This document shows, one piece after another, positions 23,513 to 33,686 of a stretch of DNA of 64,000 nucleotides. Source of the DNA: Merluccius polli (taxonomy: Eukaryota; Chordata; Actinopteri; Gadiformes; Merlucciidae); the NCBI GenBank assembly GCA_030340625.1, contig JAOPHQ010003141.1, forward strand, positions 1-64,000, written 5' to 3'. Positions within the stretch are counted from its first letter, which is position 1. The number at the start of each line of letters is the position of its first letter. The position numbers were made by a program, and so were the translations under genes. The notes beneath the pieces were generated by a model. It was not told where the DNA came from. It made no database searches and saw nothing but the letters and a program-made list of their open reading frames with translations.

Positions 23513-24780
23513 ATGGCAGATATGTCAGATGGTGAGGGGTGGACAGATATGGAGACTAATCAAACAAAAAAGGCAAGGAAAAAATCATGATCTGAAGGAG
23601 GTAGTGAAGGGGAGAGCAGTCCGAGGCAATCTATTAAAAAGAAGAAAACTATAATCAATGGGAGTAGTAGTAAGGAGGTAAAGGAGGAATGGATAGTAAT
23701 TATCATGCTTAGCAACGATAAGGAACACTTCCATCCAGTTCAGGTGACTAAAGCAATTGAAAAAGAAATTGGGAAAATAAAATTTGCAAAGCTACTGAAT
23801 AACAGAAGAATCCTTATTTCAGCAGAGAATAAGAAACAACAGGAAATGATGCTTAAAATGTCTCACCTTGATGGTAGAAGGATTAAGGTACATGTACCAG
23901 GAATGGCAGCAAAATTACGTGGAGTTATTACAAATGTGCCACTAGAAATTACAATGGAAGAAGTCAAGGAAGAGATCAAGGGTGGGAAAGTGATTGAAGC
24001 TAAATGACTTCAAACTAATAAAAGTGGAGTCAAACAAAATAGCTTATCAGTGATGCTTGTTTTTGATAAATCAATGCCTTCTGAGATACATATTGGTTGG
24101 TTAAATTATAAAGTAAGAGAATACATTCCTCAACCTTTGAGGTGCTTCAAATGCCAGAGAATGGGACATACAGCTCAACAATGCAAATGGAGGCAGAGAT
24201 GTGCAAAATGTGGAGGGGAGCATGAGTATGGCAAGTGCAATAAAGATGCTACAATTAAATGCTGTAATTGTGGAGGGGAACATAGTGCGGCTTTTGCTGG
24301 ATGTGTGGTACAGAGGCAAGCCAAAGAAGTATAGAGAATTAAGATTATTAATAAAGTATCATATGCTGAGGCCATAAAAACTGTTAATGCATATGAAAGC
24401 AAGCAAACAAGGATAAATGAGACTGTTCAAAACATCAGTGAAAACCCTATTCAAAGTGATATTGTGCCCCAGAGATCAGGCCTAAGAAAACTCCAACCAG
24501 GAAAGTCAGCCCCCAATGAGAAGACGTGCAGTCATAAGTGTATTGTCCAGGAAGATACCATGCTGGTTAACAAAAAAAGCTTTGTAGCATTCATATGCAA
24601 AGTTGTTAATGTGGCAGTACGACAAGAAAAGAAAAGTGACAGAATCAAGATAGTGGTAGAAGCTGCAGAAGAGTTTTTGGGCACTAAAGATCTGAGAGCT
24701 GAAGATATTCATGGTATGGTAAGAGCAAATAATGATGGAGGATCTCTAAATGATAGCTTAGAGAACCTCCATTATAGTTG
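23513..24780 (+). pseudogene. LINE ORF1 with three CCHC zinc knuckles
   Basis: A nucleic-acid-binding ORF1 protein starting MADMSDGEGWTDMETNQTKK. A middle region is followed by the knuckles: CFKCQRMGHTAQQC, CAKCGGEHEYGKC and CCNCGGEHSAAFAGC (the last diverges from strict CCHC spacing). The C-terminal part contains VRQEKKSDRIKIVVEAAEEF. In-frame stops interrupt it: TGA near 23,588, TGA after KVIEAK at 24,005 and TAG after RQAKEV at 24,332. A frame change follows 24,006. The TGA stops fit decay from CGA arginine codons. The protein would coat the LINE RNA; this copy cannot make it whole. Confidence 0.75.
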
Positions 24781-24791
24781 ATATAATAATT

Positions 24792-26410
24792 AGGTGAGTC
24801 AATCTATGAAAAAAAGGGCTTCACCCCAAAAAAATTGATACAAAGGTTTTTCAATGGATTCTAGTAGTATTTGGTGTGCTGAATAACAAATAATAATAAT
24901 AAATATACCTCCCAGAAAGCCCTCATTTCCAAGATGGCGGCCGAAATGGCGGCGGGGAGCTTGAAATGGCTATATCTCAAATTGAAAAAATGTTGCAAAG
25001 GAATTTTCAACTGATTCTGGTACCTCTGGACATGCTTACGGACATACTGTGCATGGATGCATGGATGCATGGATGTTCATCCATGCTCTCACTGGCTGTG
25101 ACACAACTTCTCGGATCTTCGGGGTTGGCAAAAAGACTGCTTTCCAGAAGCTTGTAAAAGGGGATCCTGTCCTTCGATCTTGTGCCAATGCATTCATTGT
25201 CCCAAACCAGACCACAGAGGTGATCGATGACCTTGGGTGCCAAGTAATGACTGTCCTCTTTGGTGGAAAGTGCACAGATTCCCTTCCAGCAATGCGATAT
25301 AACATTTTCAGCAAGAAGGTTGTCTCAGCTTCATCAACTATAACGTCTGAACGTCTGCCACCAACTGAATCTGCGACCAAATTTCACTGTCGTAGAGCAT
25401 ACTACCAGGTCATGGTCTGGATGGGAACAGAAGATGGTATGGATGCCCTGAACTGGGGGTGGAGCCTGCAGGACAATAGATTTGTCCCACTCATGTCAAC
25501 AATGAATGTTGCTCCAGACAGTCTCTTGAAGGTAATTCATTGTAACTGTACCACTGCCTGCAAGACACTCCGCTGCTCTTGCAGAAAATATGGACTACCT
25601 TGTACTATTGTCTGTGGACCATGTCAACTTAAGGAATGTGACAATCCACATAACAAGTTTCTTCCAGAGGAGCCCGAAGATGATGATGAATAAAGACCAC
25701 AATAAGTGTGGCATTTATGTTGTTCAACACCAACACCACATTTCTAGTTTGAATAGTAACCAATTTTAACCATTTAACCAATGTAAGCTCACAGGCAGTC
25801 ATTTTGAAAATGATGCCTTTCTAGCAGTTATATTTACCTAGATTTGCCGCACATTCTTAATGTATAGATGTGAAACATTCTTTTGTAACATTTTCCATTT
25901 GAGATATAGCCATTCTAAGCTCCCGGCCGCCATTTTGGACGCCATTATGAAAATGAAGCCTTTCTGGGAGGTATATTTTTCCTAGATTGTTAGTATCATA
26001 TCGTATGGTACCAGAATCAAGTGAAAAATCATTCGAATAATTTTTTTCTATTGAGATATATAGCCATTTTAAGCTTGGCCGGCCACCATTTTGGACGCCA
26101 TCTTGAAAATGAGGGCTTTCTGGGAGGTATATTTTGGTATACTTTTAGTATGTTCGTAAGCATGTCCAGAGGTACCAGAATCAGTTGAAAATTCCTTTGC
26201 AACATTTTTTCAATTTGAGATATAGCCATTTCAAGCTCCCCCCCCACCATTTCGGCCGCCATCTTGGAAATGAGGGCTTTCTGGGAGGTATATTTTGGTA
26301 TACTTTTAGTATGTTATTCAGCACACCAAATACTACTAGAATCCATTGAAAAACATTTTGTATCAATTTTTTTGGGGTTAAGCCCTTTTTTTTCATAGAT
26401 TGACTCACCT
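24792..26410. mobile_element. Long-TIR DNA element carrying a cysteine-rich gene fragment (class uncertain, Academ-like?)
   Basis: The left arm starts AGGTGAGTCAATCTATGA and is repeated inverted at the right end. The arms run about 24,792-25,047 and 26,148-26,410, roughly 260 bp each. Two further partial copies of arm sequence lie at about 25,880-25,980 and 26,020-26,140 ('AAGATGGCGGCC'/'CTGGGAGGTATATTT' words), so the right side has about three direct repeats. It separates ORF1 from the ATG of ORF2 of the LINE. Flanking bases AATT and AAAT do not give a clean duplication. The cargo is described separately. Confidence 0.65.
25049..25693 (+). CDS. C-terminal fragment of a transposon protein: HALTGCDTTS motif plus Cys-rich (CXC-like) domain
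   Basis: An open frame of about 214 residues. Its first ~10 residues come from a GCATGGAT microsatellite and are probably not original. FIHALTGCDTTSRIFGVGKK follows, then a long region ending AYYQVMVWMGTEDGMDALNW. A cysteine cluster comes next (HCNCTTACKTLRCSCRKYG, then CTIVCGPCQLKEC) with about ten Cys, resembling tesmin/CXC fingers, and an acidic tail. This module order is known from many uncharacterised animal proteins of mobile origin. The GCD segment recalls the helix-hairpin region of FEN1/XPG-type nucleases, which with a Cys-rich finger would suggest Academ-type transposons; that link is my inference. The upstream nuclease half is missing, so this is a truncated but still open cargo. 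Confidence 0.6.
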   Translation: MHGCMDAWMFIHALTGCDTTSRIFGVGKKTAFQKLVKGDPVLRSCANAFIVPNQTTEVIDDLGCQVMTVLFGGKCTDSLPAMRYNIFSKKVVSASSTITSERLPPTESATKFHCRRAYYQVMVWMGTEDGMDALNWGWSLQDNRFVPLMSTMNVAPDSLLKVIHCNCTTACKTLRCSCRKYGLPCTIVCGPCQLKECDNPHNKFLPEEPEDDDE

Positions 26411-27263
26411 AAATGGTTTTCCTCCTCTTACAGTGGAATGCTAGAAGCTTGATTGCAAATGGACAAGAATTTAAGAGGTTTATAGAAGAAGCAGAAGTCA
26501 GACCTGATATTGTTTGCATTCAGGAAACCTGGCTCCGACCTCACCTGGGGCCTCATGTACAAAGCTTGCTTACGCACAAAAAAGCTGCGTAAGCCACTTC
26601 TCACGCAAACGTTCGGATGTACAAAGACTGACTTGACGTGAAAAAGTGCGGTTCTCCACGCAAACTAAATGCCTTGCTTACGCACATTTCTGCTGCATTT
26701 TGTCAGTTGGCGGCACATAGAGGCAATGCAGCGCAACAACATTAGGCTACGCGATCACGAGTCATGAAGTAATATTGCAATATGGGGCTAGTAAAAAGTG
26801 GATTTGTACGTCGGGCTGCACTTCAATCATACGTTATTGTTGTCGAGAGGCATAATGTGACACTGTTGTAGATATTAGGCTAAACTTAAACAGACACATA
26901 AAATTAAATTGTCAATATTGGAATTAAAAGTAAATTAAAAGGAAGCCCAAGCTATATTATTTTCAGTTACGACTTGTTTATTAAACGTTACATATTTTCA
27001 GGGCCACGCATGACATCTGGCCTAATGGATCTCTCTCCACGCATTTGTCGTGAAATTCTTGACTGCAATATCATTATGTGATGTTGCGTGGAGTAAGTAC
27101 AAGCCATTGTTACTTAAAATCAATCCATCAATGAACCAGTCGGACAATTTCTAATTATGTACATTATTGACACCTTGGGTGTATGGGGACAACCTATCGT
27201 CAGCATGCATCCAAATTAATGAGAATATAAAAGCACGCGCAAAATGTTGCAATAATCGAGAGG

Positions 27264-28380
27264 TTGACAATGGCAGGCTTGGCCTTGTTGGAAGATATTG
27301 CGAATGGTCGCATTCGAAATGAACGGGTGTTCCGCGACTATTATGATTTTTTGGCTCACGATGATGACTGGCTTATCAGCCGATTCAGATTTCCAAGAGC
27401 TATCCTCTTGGAAATCTGTACTGAGTTGGGCCCGGGTTTGGAGAGGCAGACGGCGATGAGTCACGCATTGCCAGTTCCAATACAAGTCCTGCTTGGTTTT
27501 CTAGCAACTGGATCATTCCAGAGGGAATTGGCTGACCGGTCAGGAATGAGTCAGGGAGCTCTGAGCCGCGCCATTCCGGCTGTTTTAAACGGGATCATCC
27601 GCATCTCAGCCAGGTATATACGGTTTCCATATGATGCAGTAAACCAAGCACACATCAAAGCGCAATTTGCAGAGATCGCCGGTTTTCCCAATGTAATCGG
27701 AGCGATCGACTGCACACACATTGCAATAAAGGCGCCATCTGAAGGGGAATATGCGTACGTGAATAGGAAACACTTTCATTCCTTAAACGTGCAAGTAATC
27801 TGTGATGCCCAAATGCGCCTTACGAATATCGTGGCAAGGTGGCCTGGGTCAACCCATGATTCCTTCGTCTTGACTAACAGCTCGGTTGGGAATAGGTTGG
27901 AGGCTGGCAGAGTGTGTGATGGGTGGCTAATTGGTAAGCAATTTAAAACACTTTACAGCGAAGTGACTTAAATCTATGTTGGGTAGCCTATGCTGTAATT
28001 GGACCAATTCCTCCTAAGGAGACAGCGGTTACGCCTTACGACCATGGCTGTTAACCCCCCTCGCCAACCCACTGACTGTCCGAGAGCAGAGATGCAACAA
28101 TATCCATGGACGCACTCGGTCAGTCGTGGAAAGGGCGATAGGGCAGCTCAAAAGCCGGTGGTGCTGCCTTGACCGGAGCGGGGGGATGCTGCTCTATCAC
28201 CCTGAAAAGGTGTGCCGCATTGTGCAGGCATGTGGGGTTCTGCACAATATTGCGCACAGGCACGGCGTGCCATTACGCGAGGTAATGGCCCTCGCAGATG
28301 ATCCAGACCCCGGACCAAACAATGCGCAGCCCAACGCAGAAGCCATTCGAACTCGGCAGCAGTTAATATCAAGAATATAA
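27264..28380 (+). CDS. Harbinger DDE transposase (HARBI1-like), two exons, intact
   Basis: Exons 27,264-27,933 and 28,019-28,380 join across a GT-AG intron (ATTG|GTAAGC ... CCTAAG|GAGAC). The join makes WLIGDSGYALRPWLLTPLAN, the canonical Harbinger block, and gives 343 residues without stops. The usual family length is about 350. Candidate catalytic residues are D149 (GAIDCTHIAIK), D199 (WPGSTHDSF) and E261 (RTRSVVERAIG). An N-terminal helix-turn-helix-like region (SGMSQGALSRAIPAVL) precedes them. The enzyme cuts and joins transposon ends at 3-bp targets, normally with the Myb-like partner encoded downstream on the opposite strand. Start could be Met-1 or Met-3. The stop is followed within about 25 bases by the convergent gene's stop. 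It looks coding-competent; activity is inferred, not shown. Confidence 0.88.
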
Positions 28381-28402
28381 AAAAGGTAAACGGAGACAAC
28401 AT

Positions 28403-29196
28403 TCATTTTTTAACTAGTTCTTTTAATGTTTCATTAATGTCTTTCAAGGCCCCAGTTACTTGTTGCAGGTTTGAATTAACATCATTAATGCCCTTGATTA
28501 TTTCCTCCTGTGACTCCAGCACAGCGCGTGTTAAAACCCGGCCTTTCCCACTGGCAGCAGAAGGGGGGCAATGGGCAGTGGCGACGCCGGACACGCCTGG
28601 CTGGGAGTCTTCTGGCAACAATTGTGCGCCACTTGGTCCTTGGCTGTCTGTGAATAAAATATATACATTACAATCACATTAAGGAGGACGTGTTTTATTG
28701 CTGGCTAAACATTAAACATGTAGAGGGAAATGCAGGCTAGGCCCTACTAGCAGGTATAAGAAAGTTCGTAAAATATATGAAAAATAATTGTACCTTCCGT
28801 GGGATCCTGGGCCAAGTCGGAATCCCCTTCGGCTGGCGGGACCACGCCAAAAAGGAGCCGATCCCCCACCACAGCGGCCACCCTTTGCTCAAATGGGGCG
28901 AGCTCCCCGACTCCGGCTCCGCTGCCCGTCTGACCCACGCTTCTCCGATGGGCAGAAACCTTTTTTTTTACGTCGACCTTTATGTCCGACCACTTTTTTT
29001 TAATGTCCGCCACAGTTCGGTTTTCCGCCCCAACCTCGTTGACAGACTTGGCAACTTTTTCCCAAGCCAGTTTTTTGGTTTTGGTGCTGATTCCGGAGGA
29101 AAGAGAGCCAAACAAGATGTTATTTCTGGCCTCTACCTCAGAAATCAGCACCTCCACCTCGCAATCAGTAAAGTTTTTTTTTCTTCCTTTCTCCAT
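28403..29196 (-). CDS. Harbinger-associated Myb/SANT-like DNA-binding protein, two exons
   Basis: Minus-strand exons 29,196-28,794 and 28,647-28,403 splice via GGAAG|GTACAA and TTATTCACAG|ACAGCC, giving about 215 residues in frame. Residues 1-85 form the Myb/SANT-like (MADF/NAIF1-type) domain: KKNFTDCEVEVLISEVEARN, LAWEKVAKSVN, and VADIKKKWSDIKVDVKKKV. The C-terminus is a coiled-coil-like helix (LESQEEIIKGINDVNSNLQ then VTGALKDINETLKELVKK). In Harbinger systems this partner brings the transposase to the nucleus and to the element ends. Its stop lies about 25 bases from that of the transposase, tail to tail. No breaks seen. Confidence 0.82.
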
Positions 29197-30471
29197 TTTC
29201 TCCTAAACAAGCGCACCACTGCAGGCCTATTTATACTAATTAGCATATTAAATGAAGGAGGAGACAGGGCGGAGAGTCGGGCTCGTGCATGTGCGCTCAA
29301 TTTCACGTTAATTGGGATGTACAAAGAGAATCTGCGCAAAATTGTGCTTACGCAAGGATTGATACATCCGGATTTATTTGTGCGCAGCAGCTTTCCAGAT
29401 TTGGGCGTCCGCAAAGTTTTAGTAAGAAATCCATGCAAGTCTTAGTACATGAGGCCCCTGGACTTTATTTTACCTGGATATGAGTCAGTAAGATCTGATA
29501 GGATTGGAAGACAAGGCGGCAGCTGTGCAACATTTGTAAGGGAAGGGATGGCATTTAGAAGAATAGTGACTATAACAGAAATAGAATGTGTAGCAATTGA
29601 AATATGTAAAACAGATGGAAATATGGTAGTAGTTAACTTGTATAATCCTTTTAGAACACTATGCCCAGAAATATTAGATAGTATAATAAAGAAGCAAGGA
29701 AATAGAAGGGAAATATGGTGTGGTGATTTTAATGCTCATAATAACCTTTGGGGAAGTAAACATACTGATGGCAATGGAGAAGCAGTGGAAGAACTAATGG
29801 ATATAAGACAGCTAGTTTGCCTAAATAATGGAAATGGTACACGGATTGATATTCATACTAACACAATGTCCTGTTTAGACCTTACGCTAGTATCTAATAA
29901 TATTGCACCATCTGCTGAATGGAGTATTAAAAGTCATACTAGTATTGGAAGCGATCATTTCCCAATAATATATGCATTCGATGTGGAGCTAGATATATAA
30001 AAAAGACCAAGTCATAAAAAATGGTGGTTTGAAAAGGCTGATTGGAAAAAATTTAAAGAAACATGTTGTAAAGTAGCAGAAGCAGTTTCTATGGAGGGAA
30101 ATATTGAGGAAAACACATCTGCAATCACAAACCTAATAATTAATGCAGCAGTTAAAAGCATACCTTTCAAGCAGGTGGGGGGAAAAAGGAAAAGGGTTCC
30201 ATGGTGGAATGATGAATGTACAGAAGCAATTAAAGAACGAAATAGCGCACTGAGAACACTACGCAATAGTCTTAATCAAGTGAATATAACCAATTATCAG
30301 AGGAAAAAGGCAATAGCACGTAAAGTAATCAAAAATAGTAAATGGAGCGCATGGAGGGATTACTGTTCTACTATAGGGAGGGAAGTTAAAATAGGAGATG
30401 TTTGGAAAATGTTGAAAAAAATGAGTGGTAGGAAAGTATTTACTAAAACATCTGTGTTGGAGGATGGTGAA

Positions 30472-30793
30472 TGTGGAGGGTGTATGTGGAGTGTGTGCTG
30501 TTGATGGCTGGTTTACAGCCTCACCTGGCCTGAGTCAGTCTGATTGGACTCTGGCTGTGTGGGGCTGCACACCTGTGGTGCATGAGCAATCATGGCACCC
30601 AGGATAAACCAGCCATCAACACACACACTCGAGGAGGAGCACCGTCATGACAAGTTGTACCATCAGCTCGGCGTATAACATCAGCCTGTAAACTCCATTA
30701 AACATCTTGCAACAACATCTACCCGTGTCCTGTGTCGGAGGGCCCCAAAAGAAAGCCACTTAGGTGGCGTGTGGCCGGACGAACCCTGCCACA
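30472..30793 (+). repeat. 5' LTR
   Basis: TGTGGAGGGTG...CCTGCCACA. It contains a long inverted pair (GTTGATGGCTGGTTTA and TAAACCAGCCATCAAC) about 100 bases apart, a GTATAAC TATA-like word and an ATTAAA signal, all before the primer site. Confidence 0.85.
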
Positions 30794-30794
30794 C

Positions 30795-30812
30795 TGGCGC
30801 CCAACGTGGGGC
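30795..30812 (+). promoter_or_regulatory. Primer-binding site, tRNA-Lys(1,2)-type
   Basis: TGGCGCCCAACGTGGGGC directly follows the 5' LTR by one base. It matches the lysine-tRNA(1,2) primer site known from several retroviruses. Confidence 0.8.
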
Positions 30813-31484
30813 TCCTCCGACCAGGACGGGACACGGAAGGGCTGTCCAAAGCTGCACTGGCGCCACCAGCCGCGGCAGAGGACAGCCACCTCAGCACCAG
30901 CTCCCCCCTGAACGGCAGCGACGGCCAGCGGAGGAGCGGGGAGGCAGCGCAGCTACCGCCACCGGCAACCGTCTGTCGCTAGCCTCCCCCGAGCCGCCCC
31001 TCTGCCAGGGGACCAGGAGCCCAAGGCCCCATGCTCCAGGAGGAGATGGGGGGGGGATCATGCCTCGTCGCCCTGGTGGAGGGGGGTGACTACAGACTGT
31101 TCCAGGCCCTCCGAGAGCTACCTCCGCGGCCCAGCTGTCGGGCCTCCTCCGGAACCCATCCAGCCAGCCCCTGCAACCAGCTAGCCCCGAGACACCTCCG
31201 CCAGCTGGAGCAGCAGCCCCAGGCCTCCGGTCTCCGGGACGGAGGGGGAGGGTGGGGTTGGCGTGTGACACTGTGGAGGTAGTGGGGTTTGGGGGGGTTG
31301 TGTTTATTGTTTTTTAGGTATGGCAACCCTGAAAAGAGTCCAGGTATTTTGTAGGTATGGTAACCCTGTTCAGAGTCCGGTATGTGTTTTTTTTTTTCTT
31401 CTGTTTGCTTGGATGGGGGATGGGGGGGGGGGGGAGTAGGCGAGGCTGGGGATTTTCCCCGGCCTCAATCTGGTGTTGGGGATA

Positions 31485-31807
31485 TGTGGAGGGTGTATGT
31501 GGAGTGTGTGCTGTTGATGGCTGGTTTACAGCCTCACCTGGCCTGAGTCAGTCTGATTGGACTCTGGCTGGGTGGGGCTGCACACCTGTGGTGCATGAGC
31601 AATCATGGCACCACAGGATAAACCAGCCATCAACACACACACTCGAGGAGGAGCACCGTCATGACAAGTTGTACCATCAGCTCGGCGTATAACATCAGCC
31701 TGTAAACTCCATTAAACATCTTGCAACAACATCTACCCGTGTCCTGTGTCGGAGGGCCCCAAAAGAAAGCCACTTAGGTGGCGTGTGGCCGGACGAACCC
31801 TGCCACA
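31485..31807 (+). repeat. 3' LTR
   Basis: Near-identical to 30,472-30,793 (a G/T difference and a small CCC/CCAC change were seen). The usual polypurine tract is not directly adjacent; a G-rich stretch lies about 50 bases upstream. Confidence 0.85.
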
Positions 31808-32948
31808 GTGAAATACTGGCAATAACAGATAAAGAAAAAGCAGATTTACTAGGAAAGGCTTTTGCTAGTGTGCATAGTGGTGACCATTTAGATGACAAAC
31901 ACAAGCAAAGGAAAAAGAAAATTTTAAAGGAAAATAGGGATGTGTATTTAAAGAAAGACAGTGAGGAAAGTGCAATGGATGCTGAGATTACCATGAATGA
32001 AATGGTTATAGTACTACATGGAGCTAGGAATACTGCTACTGGAGAGGACCAATTAAGCTACAGAATGTTTAATGAACTACTAAAAATAGTACTTAAATTA
32101 ATTTTGCACTTTAATAAAATATGGGATGAAGGGAAAATGCCCAAAAATTGGAAAACGGCATTAATATTGCCATTTAATAAACCTGGAAAGGATGCAAACA
32201 ATGCAGGTAACTATAGACCTATCGCCCTAACTTCCCATCTATGTAAATGGAAAACATTTTAGTTAGGAGATTAAATTACTTTCTTGAACAAAGGACTTTT
32301 TGCCCCATATCAAAATGGTTTTAGGAAGGGGCGGTCAACTATGGATGCTATAGTTAAAGTTAGCAATGAGATGGAGAAAACCTTTAAAATGAAGGAGCTC
32401 ATGACTATAGTATTCTTCGATATAGAAAAAGCTTATGACTCCATGTGGAGGGAAGGGCTATTAATTAAACTGAATAAGATGGGGATTAGGGGAAGATTTT
32501 ATAATTGGGTCCTAGATTTTCTATCAGAACGAAAATTTAAAGTAAAAGTAGACAAATTTAAAATTGAAAATGGAAGGGAGCGCTATTAGTCCAGTTTTAT
32601 TTAATATTATGATTAATGATATTTTCATGAATTTGGATAGAAGAATTGGATCGGCCTTGTACGCAGATGATGGGGCAATCTGGACAAGGGGAAGAGACAC
32701 TACACTACAATAGTGATGAAGAAAATCAAGCAAGCAGTCAGAAATGTAGAAGATTGGTCATACAACTGGGGTTTTAAGCTTTCTTTAAAGGGACACTAAG
32801 TAGTTTTTTAAGTAATTTATTACCTCAAATCAACGTCTTCATTCATAAATAAGTCCCCATTGGTGTACAATGATCAATGTCAACAATCTCACTTATCCTC
32901 CTGAGCGAAGAATCACTTATCAGAATATACATAGGGCGGGCAAGCTCT

Positions 32949-33128
32949 ATGGAGGCCGCCATGTCTTTCCGGTCTATGGACTCCCGAGAGGGACAAAAAG
33001 CTAAAAGGCTAAACGCGTTTTCACTCAGAGCCAGCGTGACTGGAACAGAGGAGGAGCTTAGCGAGACGCGCTTGTCACTTAAAAAACGATATAAACATGA
33101 GAACATAATTCACTATCTGGAGGAGTAA
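32949..33128 (+). CDS. Short exon-like ORF inside the TTAA MITE
   Basis: A 59-residue frame beginning MEAAMSFRSMDSREGQKAKR and ending HENIIHYLEE then a stop. It is strongly charged and likely helical. I do not recognise the family. Its position near the left end, with a proper Met, suggests the first exon of the autonomous parent from which the MITE was deleted. It is not followed by a clear splice donor. It may be non-functional. Confidence 0.3.
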   Translation: MEAAMSFRSMDSREGQKAKRLNAFSLRASVTGTEEELSETRLSLKKRYKHENIIHYLEE

Positions 33129-33191
33129 TTACTCATGCATGCTCACACTAATGATTCAATGCAGTTTGAAGTTTGTTTGAAATAACGTACC

Positions 33192-33686
33192 CAGTGCTCG
33201 AAGTGGGCCGCTACGCACCGGTACGCAGCACCGGCACTTCTACATTTTACCCTTTAGCGTACCGGCACTTTTTCTTGCGTACCGGCACTTGTCACAGGCT
33301 GCGGTCATAGGTCCGCGGTGGGTTACGATCCCCCGTTGGTCGTAGCGCGGTGGGTTAATATCCCCCCCCCCGTTGGTCGTAGCGCGGTGGGTTAATATCC
33401 CCCCCCCCGTTGGTCGTAGCGCGGTGGGTTAATATCCCCCCCCCCCCCCCCCCGTCGGTCGTAGCGCGGTGGGTTAATATCCCCCCCCCCCCCCCCCCCC
33501 CCCGTCGGTCGTAGCGCGGTGGGTTAATATCCCCCCCCCCCCCCCCCCCCCCCCCGTCGGTCGTAGCGCGGTGGGTTAATATCCCCCCCCCCCCCCCCCC
33601 CCCCGTTGGTCGTAGCGCGGTGGGTTAATATCCCCCCCCCCCCCCCCCCCCCCCACGTTGCTTATATTTTTCCACTTCGAGCACTG
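33192..33686. mobile_element. hAT MITE with 15-bp perfect TIR and 8-bp TSD, poly-C minisatellite inside
   Basis: CAGTGCTCGAAGTGG at the left is exactly inverted at the right. AACGTACC lies on both sides (33,184-33,191 and 33,687-33,694). It is nested in the TTAA MITE. The centre is a minisatellite of G/C-run units. No coding capacity. Confidence 0.9.
33305..33655 (+). repeat. Minisatellite: GTCGTAGCGCGGTGGGTTAATATC + poly-C units
   Basis: About seven or eight units each contain GGTCGTAGCGCGGTGGG and TTAATATC followed by 8-25 cytosines. C-run length varies from unit to unit while the core hardly changes. Confidence 0.9.

Larger units (their letters stand above)
26548..29457 (+). mobile_element. 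PIF/Harbinger transposon, apparently complete (two genes, TIRs, CTG target duplication)
   Basis: It begins GGGCCTCATGTACAAAG and its inverted end reads GGGCCTCATGTACTAAG. CTG lies immediately outside on both sides (26,545-26,547 and 29,458-29,460). Subterminal GCGTAAG / CTTACGC words repeat near both ends. It carries an intron-containing DDE transposase (+) and a convergent intron-containing Myb/SANT-like gene (-), the two-gene layout of Harbinger elements. Excising it with one CTG restores the LINE frame (WLRPHLDFILPGYE), so it inserted into an existing LINE copy. Total 2,910 bp. Confidence 0.88.
30472..31807 (+). mobile_element. Non-autonomous LTR retrotransposon (no gag/pol), GTGAA target duplication
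   Basis: Two 322-323-bp LTRs (30,472-30,793 and 31,485-31,807) flank only 691 bp of internal sequence. GTGAA lies outside each end (30,467-30,471 and 31,808-31,812), and removing the element restores LINE frame VLEDGEILAITD. The LTRs differ at only a few positions, so insertion is fairly recent. The interior is GC-rich and Pro/Arg/Gly-coding in several frames, but no gag, protease or RT motif appears. It is therefore a TRIM/LARD-like or internally deleted element mobilised in trans. Confidence 0.85.

Noticed and set aside
28777..29445. Plus-strand ORF across the Harbinger right half
   Set aside because: Antisense of the Myb/SANT-like gene and includes the TIR region.
30769..31326. Pro/Arg-rich ORFs as a possible gag
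   Set aside because: GC-rich sequence is open in several frames on both strands; no gag motif or zinc knuckle.
33305..33655. CRISPR-like array (repeated core with variable spacers)
   Set aside because: The variable parts are only C-runs of differing length inside a hAT MITE in animal DNA; it is a minisatellite.
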